Shown here: positions 30,470 through 39,577 of the stretch, piece after piece
Layout of the letters: the number at the start of each line of letters is the position of its first letter
Position numbering within the stretch: the first letter of the stretch is position 1
Assembly (NCBI GenBank): GCA_002709955.1
Contig: PAQY01000022.1
Span: 124,001-188,000, forward strand
Length of the DNA stretch: 64,000 nt
DNA from: Rhodospirillaceae bacterium
GTDB taxonomy: Bacteria > Pseudomonadota > Alphaproteobacteria > UBA8366 > Aestuariispiraceae
Direction: 5' to 3'
Notes under the pieces: model-generated
Databases searched by the model: none
Told to the model about the DNA's origin: nothing
The model's input: the letters and a program-made list of their open reading frames with translations, nothing else
Made by a program: the position numbers and the translations under genes

Positions 30470-31408
30470 ATGGAAGCCTCAATGCTGGAAGAAACTGTTC
30501 AGAACCCCAATCCCTATCCGGTCGTTGGCAAATTGCACTATGATGATATCTGGCAGTTATGCCTGCAGGCGCGCGATATGGCGTGGGACCCGGCCCAGGA
30601 TATTGATTGGGCGGCATTGGCAAAAGAAACTGCATCCCTGCCGGCTGAGGTAAGGGAAGCAGGCGCGGAATGGTGGTCGCTGCGGGCCTGGATGGAACAT
30701 GGCGCGACACCCTATGGTGCGGAGCGGCTGCGCCAGGCGATTTATGAGCACCTGCCCTTTGAGGTGAAGCAGCATGTGGCGAACTTCATCATGGAAGAAT
30801 TGCGCCATCATGAAGCATCCTTCCGCATCGCCGATGCCCTGGGTGGATACCAGCCAACACCCCGCAGTGATTATTTCCAACTGATCATTCCAAAATTCCA
30901 TACGGAGTCGGAAGAAAAGCAGATGTCCTTCTATGCGGGCATGGCGGTCAACACACTGTTCGAACAATTGTCCGGCGAATTGTTAACTGCTCGGTACAAA
31001 AACGCGACCTTCCCCGAAATCCGCAAGGCCTGTCAGTTGATCCTGCGCGACGAAGCCCGGCATATTCAATTCGGCCGCATCCTGATGCGTCGGTTCTTTG
31101 AGCAGTTAAGCCAGGACGAAAAAGTCCTGCTGGGGGAAAAGTTTGCGAAAAAACTGCGGGGCAGCCTGTTGAACGGCGTCTATTCCGTCGTGAACCTGCC
31201 GAAAGAGGAGCGTCAACGCTCCGCCCGCGCCCGCGCCCTGGCAACAGAATACGGACTGGGCGCCACCCATCCCGATGAAGAGGTCGATATCATCGTAGCG
31301 GCCTTACGCAAAATTCGCGAAGACGTCGCCCCCTATAACGTACCAATCCCCCTGATCCCAGAAATCGAAGGCGACGGTAAGCGCGAAAGCACATTGGCGG
31401 CCGAGTAA
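30470..31408 (+). CDS. Ferritin-like di-iron protein
   Basis: Two EExxH-like ligand motifs: FIMEELRHHEASFRIADAL and LRDEARHIQFGRILMRRF; Met at 30470 preferred over 30410. Confidence 0.7.
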   Translation: MEASMLEETVQNPNPYPVVGKLHYDDIWQLCLQARDMAWDPAQDIDWAALAKETASLPAEVREAGAEWWSLRAWMEHGATPYGAERLRQAIYEHLPFEVKQHVANFIMEELRHHEASFRIADALGGYQPTPRSDYFQLIIPKFHTESEEKQMSFYAGMAVNTLFEQLSGELLTARYKNATFPEIRKACQLILRDEARHIQFGRILMRRFFEQLSQDEKVLLGEKFAKKLRGSLLNGVYSVVNLPKEERQRSARARALATEYGLGATHPDEEVDIIVAALRKIREDVAPYNVPIPLIPEIEGDGKRESTLAAE

Positions 31409-31582
31409 TAGGCCACCAATGGCGCGCGCCAGGTTGGAATTGGTATTGACGGTCAAAACCGGATCCAGCGCCAACCGCACAACTGCTGCCCACCGCCTTG
31501 AACCCCAGATCACGGTCCGGGGTGACAGTTTAAAGCTGGCAGCCCCCCCTGGATGTGGATGGTCTGATGTTCCCTCGTCTCT

Positions 31583-32857
31583 TTACTCTGCTGCCTGGCT
31601 TTCCCGGGCGACTTTGGTGCGCCAGTCTACTTCTTTGGGCATAACTTCCTGATAGGATTGAACGCCGTGCAGGGTGGCACCGACGCCAAAAGCTTCGCCG
31701 GTTTCTGCCATGGCTTGGGCGGCATCGACCATCAGGCGGCGGAATTCAACAATTGCCATGTCGGATGCGCCAAGAATGTCCTTGCTGCGATCCGCTATGG
31801 GACCCATGCCGACCCACATGGCGATATCCTGATTGGGAATGCCGGGAATGCCGGTGAAGCTGTCCTCTCCACGCATTGCATCGCGATCCTGTAGGAAATT
31901 GTTTTCCAATGTGCGGATCGGGGACCAGTCAGGGTTCAAATCCACCCCTGGAACCGCATGGCAGAAGCGTCGCCATTCGTCGGTCGGGGTGCAGGTCTCC
32001 GGGTTGCCCCAGGCGATGAAGTAAAACATCGTCGTTGTGTCATCGACCGGGACATTGATGCTGGCGACATTATAAATATTGTTTGGCGGGATCAGGGAGA
32101 CAAAGGGTGCCAGATACTCTGTCACGCGGATATAGTTATGGGTCGCGGCATTCTTGATGGGCCGGCGAATGGCCGCATAGTGAAAGCCATAGGGCGTCCG
32201 TTCAATCTGCAGTTTCGGCGATTTGTCGGTCGAGGGACGATACCAGCTTTTATCATCCGCTTCCGCGCCACCAACCCGCGCTGGTTTCATATCTGAGTAA
32301 TGCAGGGAAGAGGAATGGGCGGAATCGATCTGCCCTTCTTGAATCTGCGCCCAATTGCAGGGGATTTTGATTTTCAGAATGCTGACCTGTGCCGAGGGAT
32401 CCGCGGCAAAGGGGGGCGGTTCAAAGGCTGGCATGGCGTCGCGAGGCCCCAGATAGGCCCAGACGAAGCCGCCAGCCTCCTGCACTGGAAAGGCTTTGTG
32501 CTTCACCTTTGTTTTCAGGGCACTTTCGGGCGGCTCTGACGCCATTTCCTGGACGGTGCCTTCGACATCGATTTTCCAGCCGTGATACAGGCACCGCAGA
32601 CCACAGTCTTCATTGCGGCCCAGCGCCAGCAGCGCGCCACGATGCGGACAATGGCCGTCCAGAACCCCCAACCGACCTTCGCTGTCCCGAAAGGCGACAT
32701 ATTCCCCACCCAGGATGCGCAGCCGCACGGGCGCGCCATCTGGTTGGGCAACTTCTTCCGACATGCAGACCGGGATCCAATGGCGGCGCATCAAGTGTCC
32801 CATCGGGGCGTCATTTTCGACCCGACACAGCAGATCATTTTCTTCTGATGTTAGCAT
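31583..32857 (-). CDS. Rieske non-heme iron oxygenase, phthalate 4,5-dioxygenase oxygenase-like
   Basis: GHCPHRGALLALGRNEDCGLRCLYHGWKID Rieske cluster; MGHLMRRHWIPVCMSEEV N-terminus; DSAHSSSLHYSDM downstream. Confidence 0.92.
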   Translation of the reverse strand: MLTSEENDLLCRVENDAPMGHLMRRHWIPVCMSEEVAQPDGAPVRLRILGGEYVAFRDSEGRLGVLDGHCPHRGALLALGRNEDCGLRCLYHGWKIDVEGTVQEMASEPPESALKTKVKHKAFPVQEAGGFVWAYLGPRDAMPAFEPPPFAADPSAQVSILKIKIPCNWAQIQEGQIDSAHSSSLHYSDMKPARVGGAEADDKSWYRPSTDKSPKLQIERTPYGFHYAAIRRPIKNAATHNYIRVTEYLAPFVSLIPPNNIYNVASINVPVDDTTTMFYFIAWGNPETCTPTDEWRRFCHAVPGVDLNPDWSPIRTLENNFLQDRDAMRGEDSFTGIPGIPNQDIAMWVGMGPIADRSKDILGASDMAIVEFRRLMVDAAQAMAETGEAFGVGATLHGVQSYQEVMPKEVDWRTKVARESQAAE

Positions 32858-32881
32858 CTCGTGTCCTCCAACATTTTTATT

Positions 32882-32893
32882 ATTAGATATCTA
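32882..32893. promoter_or_regulatory. 12 bp palindrome upstream of the Rieske gene
   Basis: ttagatatctaa, in context attagatatctaagaa; near-identical motif at 36186. Confidence 0.4.
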
Positions 32894-33012
32894 AGAAAAA
32901 CTAGCGCAATCGGGTCTTTCCGTCTAGAGTGTTTCTAAGAGCTGAGGAAACGCATCACCCGGAATGAGGTGATACGCTATAAAAACAAATAGTTACGGAT
33001 GGGCGTTCTGGC

Positions 33013-33948
33013 ATGATGGATTTGGTGATCCGCGGCAAACGGGAAATTGCCGAGGGCATTTGGGAGTTCGAACTGACCGCTGCGGACGGGTCAGACCTGC
33101 CGCCTTTTACGGCGGGCGGGCATCTGTCGCTGGAAACGCCCAGCAAGGCGATGCGACACTATTCGCTGAGCAATATTTGCACGGAACGTCATCGCTATGT
33201 CATCGCCGTTAAGCATGAGCCAGACAGTCGCGGCGGGTCCCGGTCGATGGTCGAAGAAACCGAGATTGGTTCCACGCTAAAGGTGGATCAGCCTGGCAAT
33301 GACTTTCCCCTGGTGGACGCACCAAACTATGTGTTGATCGCGGGTGGTATCGGCATCACCCCAATCCTGTCCATGGCGCGTCAGTTGAGTGCCGAGGGAA
33401 AACCGTTCCAGGTGATTTACTGCACACGCTCTGCAAAACAGGCGGCGTATTTGGATGTGCTGCACTCTGATGAGATTACCGGTGATGTAATCATTCATCA
33501 TGATGGGGGCGATCTGGATCAGGTCTATGACTTCTGGGATCATTTTGAGCGCCCGTCAAATGCACATATCTATTGCTGTGGTCCAAAGCCCCTGATGGAG
33601 GAAGTGCGCGGCATGACCGGACATTGGCCGGAATCCGCGGTTCACTTTGAAGATTTCAAACCGGTAGAAGTCGTGCGCGCCGATGATGTGGCCTTTGAGG
33701 TTCATCTGTCCAAATCTGGCAAGACCCTGACCGTACCGGCAGATCGCACGATCCTTGAGACAGTGCGAGAGGCCGGCGTGTCTGCCGTCAGTTCCTGTGA
33801 AAGCGGCACCTGTGGCACGTGCAAGACACGCTACAGCGCCGGAGTGGTTGATCATCGCGACATGGTTTTGATGCCAGAGGAAAAATCATCCTGCATCATG
33901 ATTTGCGTATCCAGGGCCAAAGAAGGGGATCTGACCCTTGACCTGTGA
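33013..33948 (+). CDS. PDR/VanB family reductase (FMN/NAD + C-terminal 2Fe-2S)
   Basis: FTAGGHLSLETPSKAMRHYSLSN, IAGGIGITPILSMARQL, YCCGPKPLMEEV, SSCESGTCGTCKTRY ferredoxin motif. Confidence 0.93.
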   Translation: MMDLVIRGKREIAEGIWEFELTAADGSDLPPFTAGGHLSLETPSKAMRHYSLSNICTERHRYVIAVKHEPDSRGGSRSMVEETEIGSTLKVDQPGNDFPLVDAPNYVLIAGGIGITPILSMARQLSAEGKPFQVIYCTRSAKQAAYLDVLHSDEITGDVIIHHDGGDLDQVYDFWDHFERPSNAHIYCCGPKPLMEEVRGMTGHWPESAVHFEDFKPVEVVRADDVAFEVHLSKSGKTLTVPADRTILETVREAGVSAVSSCESGTCGTCKTRYSAGVVDHRDMVLMPEEKSSCIMICVSRAKEGDLTLDL

Positions 33949-35143
33949 TCCCCCGATCCGGCTGGGCGTGGCGGGTCTGGGCCGCGCCTTCATGCTGATG
34001 CTGCCCAGCTTCGACAAGGATCCCAGGGTAGAATTGGCCGCCTGTGCGGCGCCTCGGGAATCATCGCGAGACGCCTTCGTGCAGCGCTTTGGCGGTGTCG
34101 CCTATGACAGTGTTGAGGCCTTGTGCGAAGACCCGACACTGGATGCGATTTATATTGCAACGCCACATCAGATGCACCGCGCCCATGCCACCTGTGCTGT
34201 GATGGCGGGCAAGCATGTGCTGCTGGACAAGCCACTATGCGTCACTGTGGAAGATGGGGAGGCGATTGCCCAGGCAGCAGAGCGCGCCGGGAAAATTGTC
34301 ATTGTCGGGCCCAGCCACAGCTTCGACGCGCCGGTCCTGAAAGCCCGCGCCTTGATCGAGGATGGCAGCCTGGGCCAGGTGCGCATGGTGCATGCGCTGA
34401 ATTACACGGACTTTCTGTATCGTCCCCGTCGACCGGAAGAATTGGTGACATCGGAAGGGGGCGGCGTGATTTTCAGCCAGGGCGTGCACCAGATCGATAT
34501 TGTGCGCTTGCTGGCGGGGGGCATGGTCTCCACGGTTCGCGCATCGACCGGGCAATGGGATGACACACGCCCCACGGAATGCGCCTATTCCGCCCACCTG
34601 ACCTTTGCCCAAGGGGCGTTTGCCAGCCTGACCTATTCTGGATTTGCCCATTTCAACAGTGACGAATTCTGTGACTGGATCGGGGAATTGGGCCATGACA
34701 CCGACCCCACAGCCTATGGCAAGGCCCGCAAGGCGCTGCAATCGGTCCAAACGCCCCAGGATGAAATCCGGTTGAAAACAGAGCGCACTTTTGGGGCCTC
34801 TCCAGATCCCGCTATTCCCACCCATAATGAGCATTTTGGAACGATCCTGGTCAGTTGTGACGGGGCGGACTTGCGCCTGACGCCGGACGGGGTCTGGGTC
34901 TATGGACATACACAGCGGGACTTTGTGCCAACCCCGTTGGGGGGGGTACCGCGTCAGGGTGTCTTGGACGCTTTGGTTGACGCCGTAGGCCAGGATCAGG
35001 CCCCGGTTCAGGATGCCCGATGGGGGCTGGCCAGTCTGGAAGTCTGTCATGCGATCATTCAATCATCAGAATCCAGACAAGAAATCAGCCTGAAACATCA
35101 GGTACCGGTACGCAGTAAAGATGAGAGGAAAAGTCAGATATGA
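33938..35143 (+). CDS. Gfo/Idh/MocA family oxidoreductase (Pht4-like dihydrodiol dehydrogenase candidate)
   Basis: LGVAGLGRAFMLMLPSFDKDPRVELAACAAP; DAIYIATPHQMHRAHATCAVMAGKHVLLDKPLCVT; overlaps adjacent genes at both ends. Confidence 0.9.
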   Translation: MTCDPPIRLGVAGLGRAFMLMLPSFDKDPRVELAACAAPRESSRDAFVQRFGGVAYDSVEALCEDPTLDAIYIATPHQMHRAHATCAVMAGKHVLLDKPLCVTVEDGEAIAQAAERAGKIVIVGPSHSFDAPVLKARALIEDGSLGQVRMVHALNYTDFLYRPRRPEELVTSEGGGVIFSQGVHQIDIVRLLAGGMVSTVRASTGQWDDTRPTECAYSAHLTFAQGAFASLTYSGFAHFNSDEFCDWIGELGHDTDPTAYGKARKALQSVQTPQDEIRLKTERTFGASPDPAIPTHNEHFGTILVSCDGADLRLTPDGVWVYGHTQRDFVPTPLGGVPRQGVLDALVDAVGQDQAPVQDARWGLASLEVCHAIIQSSESRQEISLKHQVPVRSKDERKSQI

Positions 35144-36132
35144 GTAAATTACAGCTGTCCATCGCGATGGGCGATTATGACCGAACCCGTGCCATTTATG
35201 ACGGGCGCGTGCAGATCGATGGCGTTGATCCTGTCTGCATGTTGCAAGTTCCAGAAGAGATGTTCTTCCGTGCCTTCCGCCATCAGGCCTATGACGCGTC
35301 GGAAATCTCCTTTTCCTCCTATGTCGTCAGCCTGACGCGGCCCGACCCCCACTACATTGCCATTCCGGTATTCTTGTCGCGGGCCTTCCGTCATACATCG
35401 ATTTACATCAACACGACCAAGGGCATTAAAACGCCGAAGGATTTGATTGGTAAGCGCATCGGTATCGCGGAATATCAATTGACCGCCAATGTCTGGGTGC
35501 GCGCGATCCTTGAGGATGAATACGGTGTGAAGCCGTCGGATGTCCAATGGGTGCGGGGCGGCATGGATACGGCTGGTCGCCCGGAGAAGCTGAAAATTGA
35601 TCTGCCCGCAGAGGTAAAGCTGGAACAGGCCCCGGAGGGCGCGACCCTGAACCAGATGCTGGCAGAAGGGGAGATCGATGCCTTTGTCGGTCCCCGCTGG
35701 CCGCGCAGCTTTAACGAAGGCGATCCCCGCGTCGGGCGCTTGTTCGAAGATACTGTTGGGGTCGCGGAAGAATACTATAAACGAACACAGCTATTCCCGA
35801 TCATGCATTTATTGGGATTGCGCCGGTCCTTGGTTGAAGACCATCCCTGGCTGCCTGGCGCATTCCAGAAGGCCTTTACCCAGGCAAAAGCGCTGTCGCA
35901 ATCAGCCTTGGACGACACATCCGCGACAAAGGTTACGATGCCGTTTGTCGAAGATACGCTGCAACGGGCCAGGGCGCTGATAGGTCCGGATTTCTGGTCC
36001 TATGGTGCGGCACCCAATTACAAGGTTCTGGATTATTTTCTGGAACAGCATCACCGCCAGGGCCTGTCGCCACGGCGTGTAACGGTCGAAGAATTGTTTC
36101 ATCCCTCCACTTACGAGGCCTACAGTTTATAG
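35140..36132 (+). CDS. 4,5-dihydroxyphthalate decarboxylase-like protein (Pht5 family)
   Basis: LQLSIAMGDYDRTRAIYDGRVQIDGVDPVCMLQVPEEMFFRAFRHQAYDASEISFSSYV; periplasmic-binding-like fold without a signal peptide. Confidence 0.85.
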   Translation: MSKLQLSIAMGDYDRTRAIYDGRVQIDGVDPVCMLQVPEEMFFRAFRHQAYDASEISFSSYVVSLTRPDPHYIAIPVFLSRAFRHTSIYINTTKGIKTPKDLIGKRIGIAEYQLTANVWVRAILEDEYGVKPSDVQWVRGGMDTAGRPEKLKIDLPAEVKLEQAPEGATLNQMLAEGEIDAFVGPRWPRSFNEGDPRVGRLFEDTVGVAEEYYKRTQLFPIMHLLGLRRSLVEDHPWLPGAFQKAFTQAKALSQSALDDTSATKVTMPFVEDTLQRARALIGPDFWSYGAAPNYKVLDYFLEQHHRQGLSPRRVTVEELFHPSTYEAYSL

Positions 36133-36185
36133 AGGGATGCGTTTGGTAAATTGACAGGCTTAAAAAAGCCGGTCTAAGGTAATGA

Positions 36186-36197
36186 TTAGACATCTAA
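36186..36197. promoter_or_regulatory. Second copy of the TTAGAYATCTAA motif, upstream of the TAXI gene
   Basis: attagacatctaagaa vs attagatatctaagaa at 32881: 15/16 identical. Confidence 0.4.
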
Positions 36198-36294
36198 GAA
36201 TATGTCCGTCGGGACAACCGATGGCGCTAGAGCCGGCCGGATATTCCGGCGGTAAACAAATGGCCCGGATTAAGGGCTCAATTGGGAGGATAGA

Positions 36295-37290
36295 ATGAGA
36301 AAAACCATCAAAACGAGTCTGCTTGCATTGTCGGTCGTTGCTGGGGCGGCACTGACATCTGCACCGGCCAGCGCGGCTTATAACTTAACCTTATGTGGTG
36401 CCAGCCCGGGGGGCCTTTGGTCTCTGCTGGGTGCGGGTGTCGATAATGCGGTCAAGGCTGCATTCCCTGGCTCGACGGTTACCTATCAGACCTCTGGTGG
36501 CGGTTTTGCCAATGTCGTGCAGTTGGACCAAAAGAAATGCGACATCGCCATTATTCATGATGCTGAAGTGAAATCAGCGCTGGCAGGGGCAGAGCCATTC
36601 AAGGGTCCGGTCAATTCCATGCAGACCCTGGCGGTTATGTATACCTGGGCACCGATGCAATTGTTGGTGAACAAGGATTATGCGGCCGAGCATAACATCA
36701 ACACGATGGAAGACATCGCGACCCAGAAACTGCCGATCCAGATCCTGTTGAATCGGAAAGGCAATGTGGTCAGTGATATTGGGGCGACGATGCTGACAAC
36801 GGTTGGCGCGTCTCCTGAAAACATTGAATCCTGGGGCGGTGGCGTGACCTATGCCGCGTCCAAGGAACAGGGCGAATTGATGCGTGATCGTCGCGCGGAT
36901 GCGATCCTGAACTCTTTGTTCGTGGGCCATGGGTCGATCCGGGAGCTGGCTTCCGCAATTGATCTGAAACTGGTGCCGGTCCAACAAGAAACGGCCAATG
37001 CCGTTGCCAAGGAATGGAATATCAGTGAATTCGTGATCAAGGGCGGGTCTTATGACTGGGCACCGGACGATACGCTGACGGTGACGGTTTCCGCGCAGCT
37101 TTTCGTGCGGGAAGATGCTGATCCGAAAATGGTAGAGGATCTGGCGACAGCATTGGCCGATCATGCCGATCAGGTCAGCAGCGTCCATAAGGCCATGGGA
37201 TCTTTGGATGCCAAGCTGATGGCGTCGGGAACGGCTGCGCCGTATCACCCGGCGGCGGCTGCGGTCTATAAGGCCAAGGGTCTGCAATAA
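36295..37290 (+). CDS. TAXI family TRAP transporter solute-binding protein
   Basis: Signal peptide; LTLCGASPGGLWSLLGAGVDNAVKAAFPGSTVTYQTSGGGFANVVQLDQKKCDIAIIHDAEV. Confidence 0.92.
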   Translation: MRKTIKTSLLALSVVAGAALTSAPASAAYNLTLCGASPGGLWSLLGAGVDNAVKAAFPGSTVTYQTSGGGFANVVQLDQKKCDIAIIHDAEVKSALAGAEPFKGPVNSMQTLAVMYTWAPMQLLVNKDYAAEHNINTMEDIATQKLPIQILLNRKGNVVSDIGATMLTTVGASPENIESWGGGVTYAASKEQGELMRDRRADAILNSLFVGHGSIRELASAIDLKLVPVQQETANAVAKEWNISEFVIKGGSYDWAPDDTLTVTVSAQLFVREDADPKMVEDLATALADHADQVSSVHKAMGSLDAKLMASGTAAPYHPAAAAVYKAKGLQ

Positions 37291-37307
37291 TCTGAATTGG
37301 GACTTCT

Positions 37308-37340
37308 GCCCCCGCTGAACCAATTTGGGTCGGCGGGGGC
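37308..37340 (+). terminator. Strong intercistronic hairpin between TAXI and TRAP permease genes
   Basis: gcccccgctgaacc ... gggtcggcgggggc, long GC-rich stem with no clear T-tract; possible attenuator/mRNA stabiliser. Confidence 0.45.
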
Positions 37341-37392
37341 GTGGTTTCCGAAATAGAACCTCACATCCGCATCTCAGGTTTGGAAAACAGCT

Positions 37393-39237
37393 GTGTCTTT
37401 TCTCTCTATTGCTTTTGATACCGGTTTGCGCAGACGCCCTGTTGGGACGCTGGCGTTGGTTACCAAGTTATATGCGGCCATTGTGGCCGGTTGGACAATT
37501 TATGCGGCGGGGTTTTCCCGAACCGATATTTTACCCCTGACCATTACATTTTTATCTTTGATGCTGGTTTTAACCTTCATCCTGATCACGCCGACAACTA
37601 AGTCCAATCCGGATAAGTTTCCCTTTTACGAATGGATTCTGGCGGCGGCCGCTTTTGCCTGTGGGGCCTATTTCGTAACGGAAAGTGATACCATTTCACA
37701 GCGGATCACATTGCTGGATCCGTTGTCTGACCTGGATATTCTGGCATCCCTGACATTGATCATTTTGTCGATTGAGGCGATGCGGCGCACGGTTGGCCTG
37801 GGACTGACATTCATTGTTCTTGCCTTCATTGCCTATAACCTGTTCGGCGATAAAATTTCCGGTCCTTTGGGGCATGGCGAGATCAGCCTGGAGCATTTCC
37901 TGGATATTATGGTGTTTACCACCGATGGACTGTTTGGTGTGCCAATCCGGGTGGCGGCGACCTATGCCTTCTTGTTTGTTTTGTTTGGAACAACCCTGTC
38001 CAAGACCGGCGGGGCGGATTTCTTCTTCAACTTCGCTGCCTCACTGACGGGTGGGTCAAAGGGTGGCCCAGCAAAAATTGCCGTTATCTCCTCTGGTCTG
38101 TATGGGACGATATCCGGCAGTCCAACATCTGATGTTGTGACCACGGGGTCGGTCACCATCCCGATGATGAAACGGTTGGGCTATAATTCTGCCTTTGCCG
38201 GGGGTGTTGAAGTCGCGGCCTCAACCGGGGGCAGCCTGGTGCCGCCTGTCATGGGCGCTGCTGCGTTTATCATGTCTGAACAGATTGGGATTCCCTATAT
38301 CGATATCGCCATCGCGGCCCTGATACCGGCCATTCTGTACTATCTGCCAATCTATATGCAGGTTCATCTGCGGGCCAGTAAGGAAAACCTGCAGGGGATG
38401 GATATGTCAAAAATCCCAGCCCTGATGCAAACCATGAAGGAAGGGGGATTGTTCCTGGTGCCCCTGGTTGTCATCACCTGGGCCCTGGTGAATGGCTATA
38501 CGCCCACCTATGCCGCAATTTATGGGACATTGACTGTTCTTGCGGTGTCCATGGTCCGGCGCAGCACCCGTTTAACCCCGGCCAAGGTGTTCGATATCCT
38601 GTCTGATACCTGCATTAAGATGGTCGCGGTCACAGGGGCCTGTGCGGCGGCGGGACTGGTCATTGGTGGCATTACCATGACCGGGCTGGCCTCTAAATTC
38701 GGGACATTGGTTTTCCTGATTTCCAATCAGGATGTCCTGATCTCTTTGATTGTCGCAGCAGGGCTGACCATCCTGCTTGGCTTGGGCATGCCAACGCCCA
38801 GCGCCTATATTCTGGCGGCGGTTCTGATTTCGCCGGTCATGCAGGATCTGGGAATTGATCTGATGGCCGGGCATTTATTCCTGTTGTATTTTGCGGTGAT
38901 GTCCGCCCTGACCCCGCCTGTTGCGGTGGCGGCCTATGCCGCCAGTGCGATCGCGGATGAAGCCCCAATGAAAATTGCAGGGGCGGCTGTGCGTATCGCC
39001 ATCGGTGCCTTCCTGATCCCCTTTGCCTTCGTCTTTGATCAGGCATTGCTTTTACAGGGCAGTGTGATCGGGATCATCACGGCCACAGTATGCACCGCGA
39101 TAGGCCTGATCCTGTTTGTCGTCGCGCAGGAAGGCTATTGGAAGCAGCGCCTAAACGCCCCTGTTCGGGTACTTCTGGGGGCTGCGGGTTTGCTGATAAT
39201 CTTCATTCGTCCCCTGTCGGATTATGCTTTGTCCTGA
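37393..39237 (+). CDS. TRAP transporter permease, 4TM/12TM fusion
   Basis: GTG start; GGPAKIAVISSGLYGTISGSPTSDVVTTGSVTIPMMKRLGYNSAFAGGVEVAASTGGSLVPPVMGAAAFIM. Confidence 0.94.
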   Translation: MSFLSIAFDTGLRRRPVGTLALVTKLYAAIVAGWTIYAAGFSRTDILPLTITFLSLMLVLTFILITPTTKSNPDKFPFYEWILAAAAFACGAYFVTESDTISQRITLLDPLSDLDILASLTLIILSIEAMRRTVGLGLTFIVLAFIAYNLFGDKISGPLGHGEISLEHFLDIMVFTTDGLFGVPIRVAATYAFLFVLFGTTLSKTGGADFFFNFAASLTGGSKGGPAKIAVISSGLYGTISGSPTSDVVTTGSVTIPMMKRLGYNSAFAGGVEVAASTGGSLVPPVMGAAAFIMSEQIGIPYIDIAIAALIPAILYYLPIYMQVHLRASKENLQGMDMSKIPALMQTMKEGGLFLVPLVVITWALVNGYTPTYAAIYGTLTVLAVSMVRRSTRLTPAKVFDILSDTCIKMVAVTGACAAAGLVIGGITMTGLASKFGTLVFLISNQDVLISLIVAAGLTILLGLGMPTPSAYILAAVLISPVMQDLGIDLMAGHLFLLYFAVMSALTPPVAVAAYAASAIADEAPMKIAGAAVRIAIGAFLIPFAFVFDQALLLQGSVIGIITATVCTAIGLILFVVAQEGYWKQRLNAPVRVLLGAAGLLIIFIRPLSDYALS

Positions 39238-39303
39238 ATGCAGGTTAAAGAAACGGTGGCAATTATCGGATAGATAGATCAAAATGGTCCAGTAATGGTT
39301 CAT

Positions 39304-39565
39304 TAGTGTGGTGCGTGGTTATTTGGGATCGACCAGGACGCTGTTTGCGGTGTTCCGGTTAGGAGCTTTTCGCGAAGCGATGCGGGGCATCGCGAGCGGA
39401 AGGCGACGCGGCCCGGAGCGCCACAAACAGCGCCTTTGGTCCCTTTATCGGCCCGTCGGACGGCGTCGAGAGCACTTGACGATGAACCACATCGCCTGCA
39501 CGCTCTCTCCTAGCCGACAGGCCGATAAAGGGATCCTGGTGATTCCAAATAACCGCACACCACAC
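39304..39565. mobile_element. MITE-like inverted-repeat element, copy 2 (core inverted relative to copy 1)
   Basis: TIRs tagtgtggtgcgtggttatttgg / ccaaataaccgcacaccacac; same 13 bp inner IR (39441-39453/39520-39532); 66 bp core 39454-39519 is the reverse complement of copy 1 core with 2 mismatches. Confidence 0.85.
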
Positions 39566-39577
39566 AAGGGTGATCCG

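Noticed and set aside
39308-39577. N-terminal extension of the GntR ORF (318 aa in the track)
   Set aside because: The extension is translated inverted-repeat element sequence; an equivalent false ORF (29240-29527) occurs in copy 1
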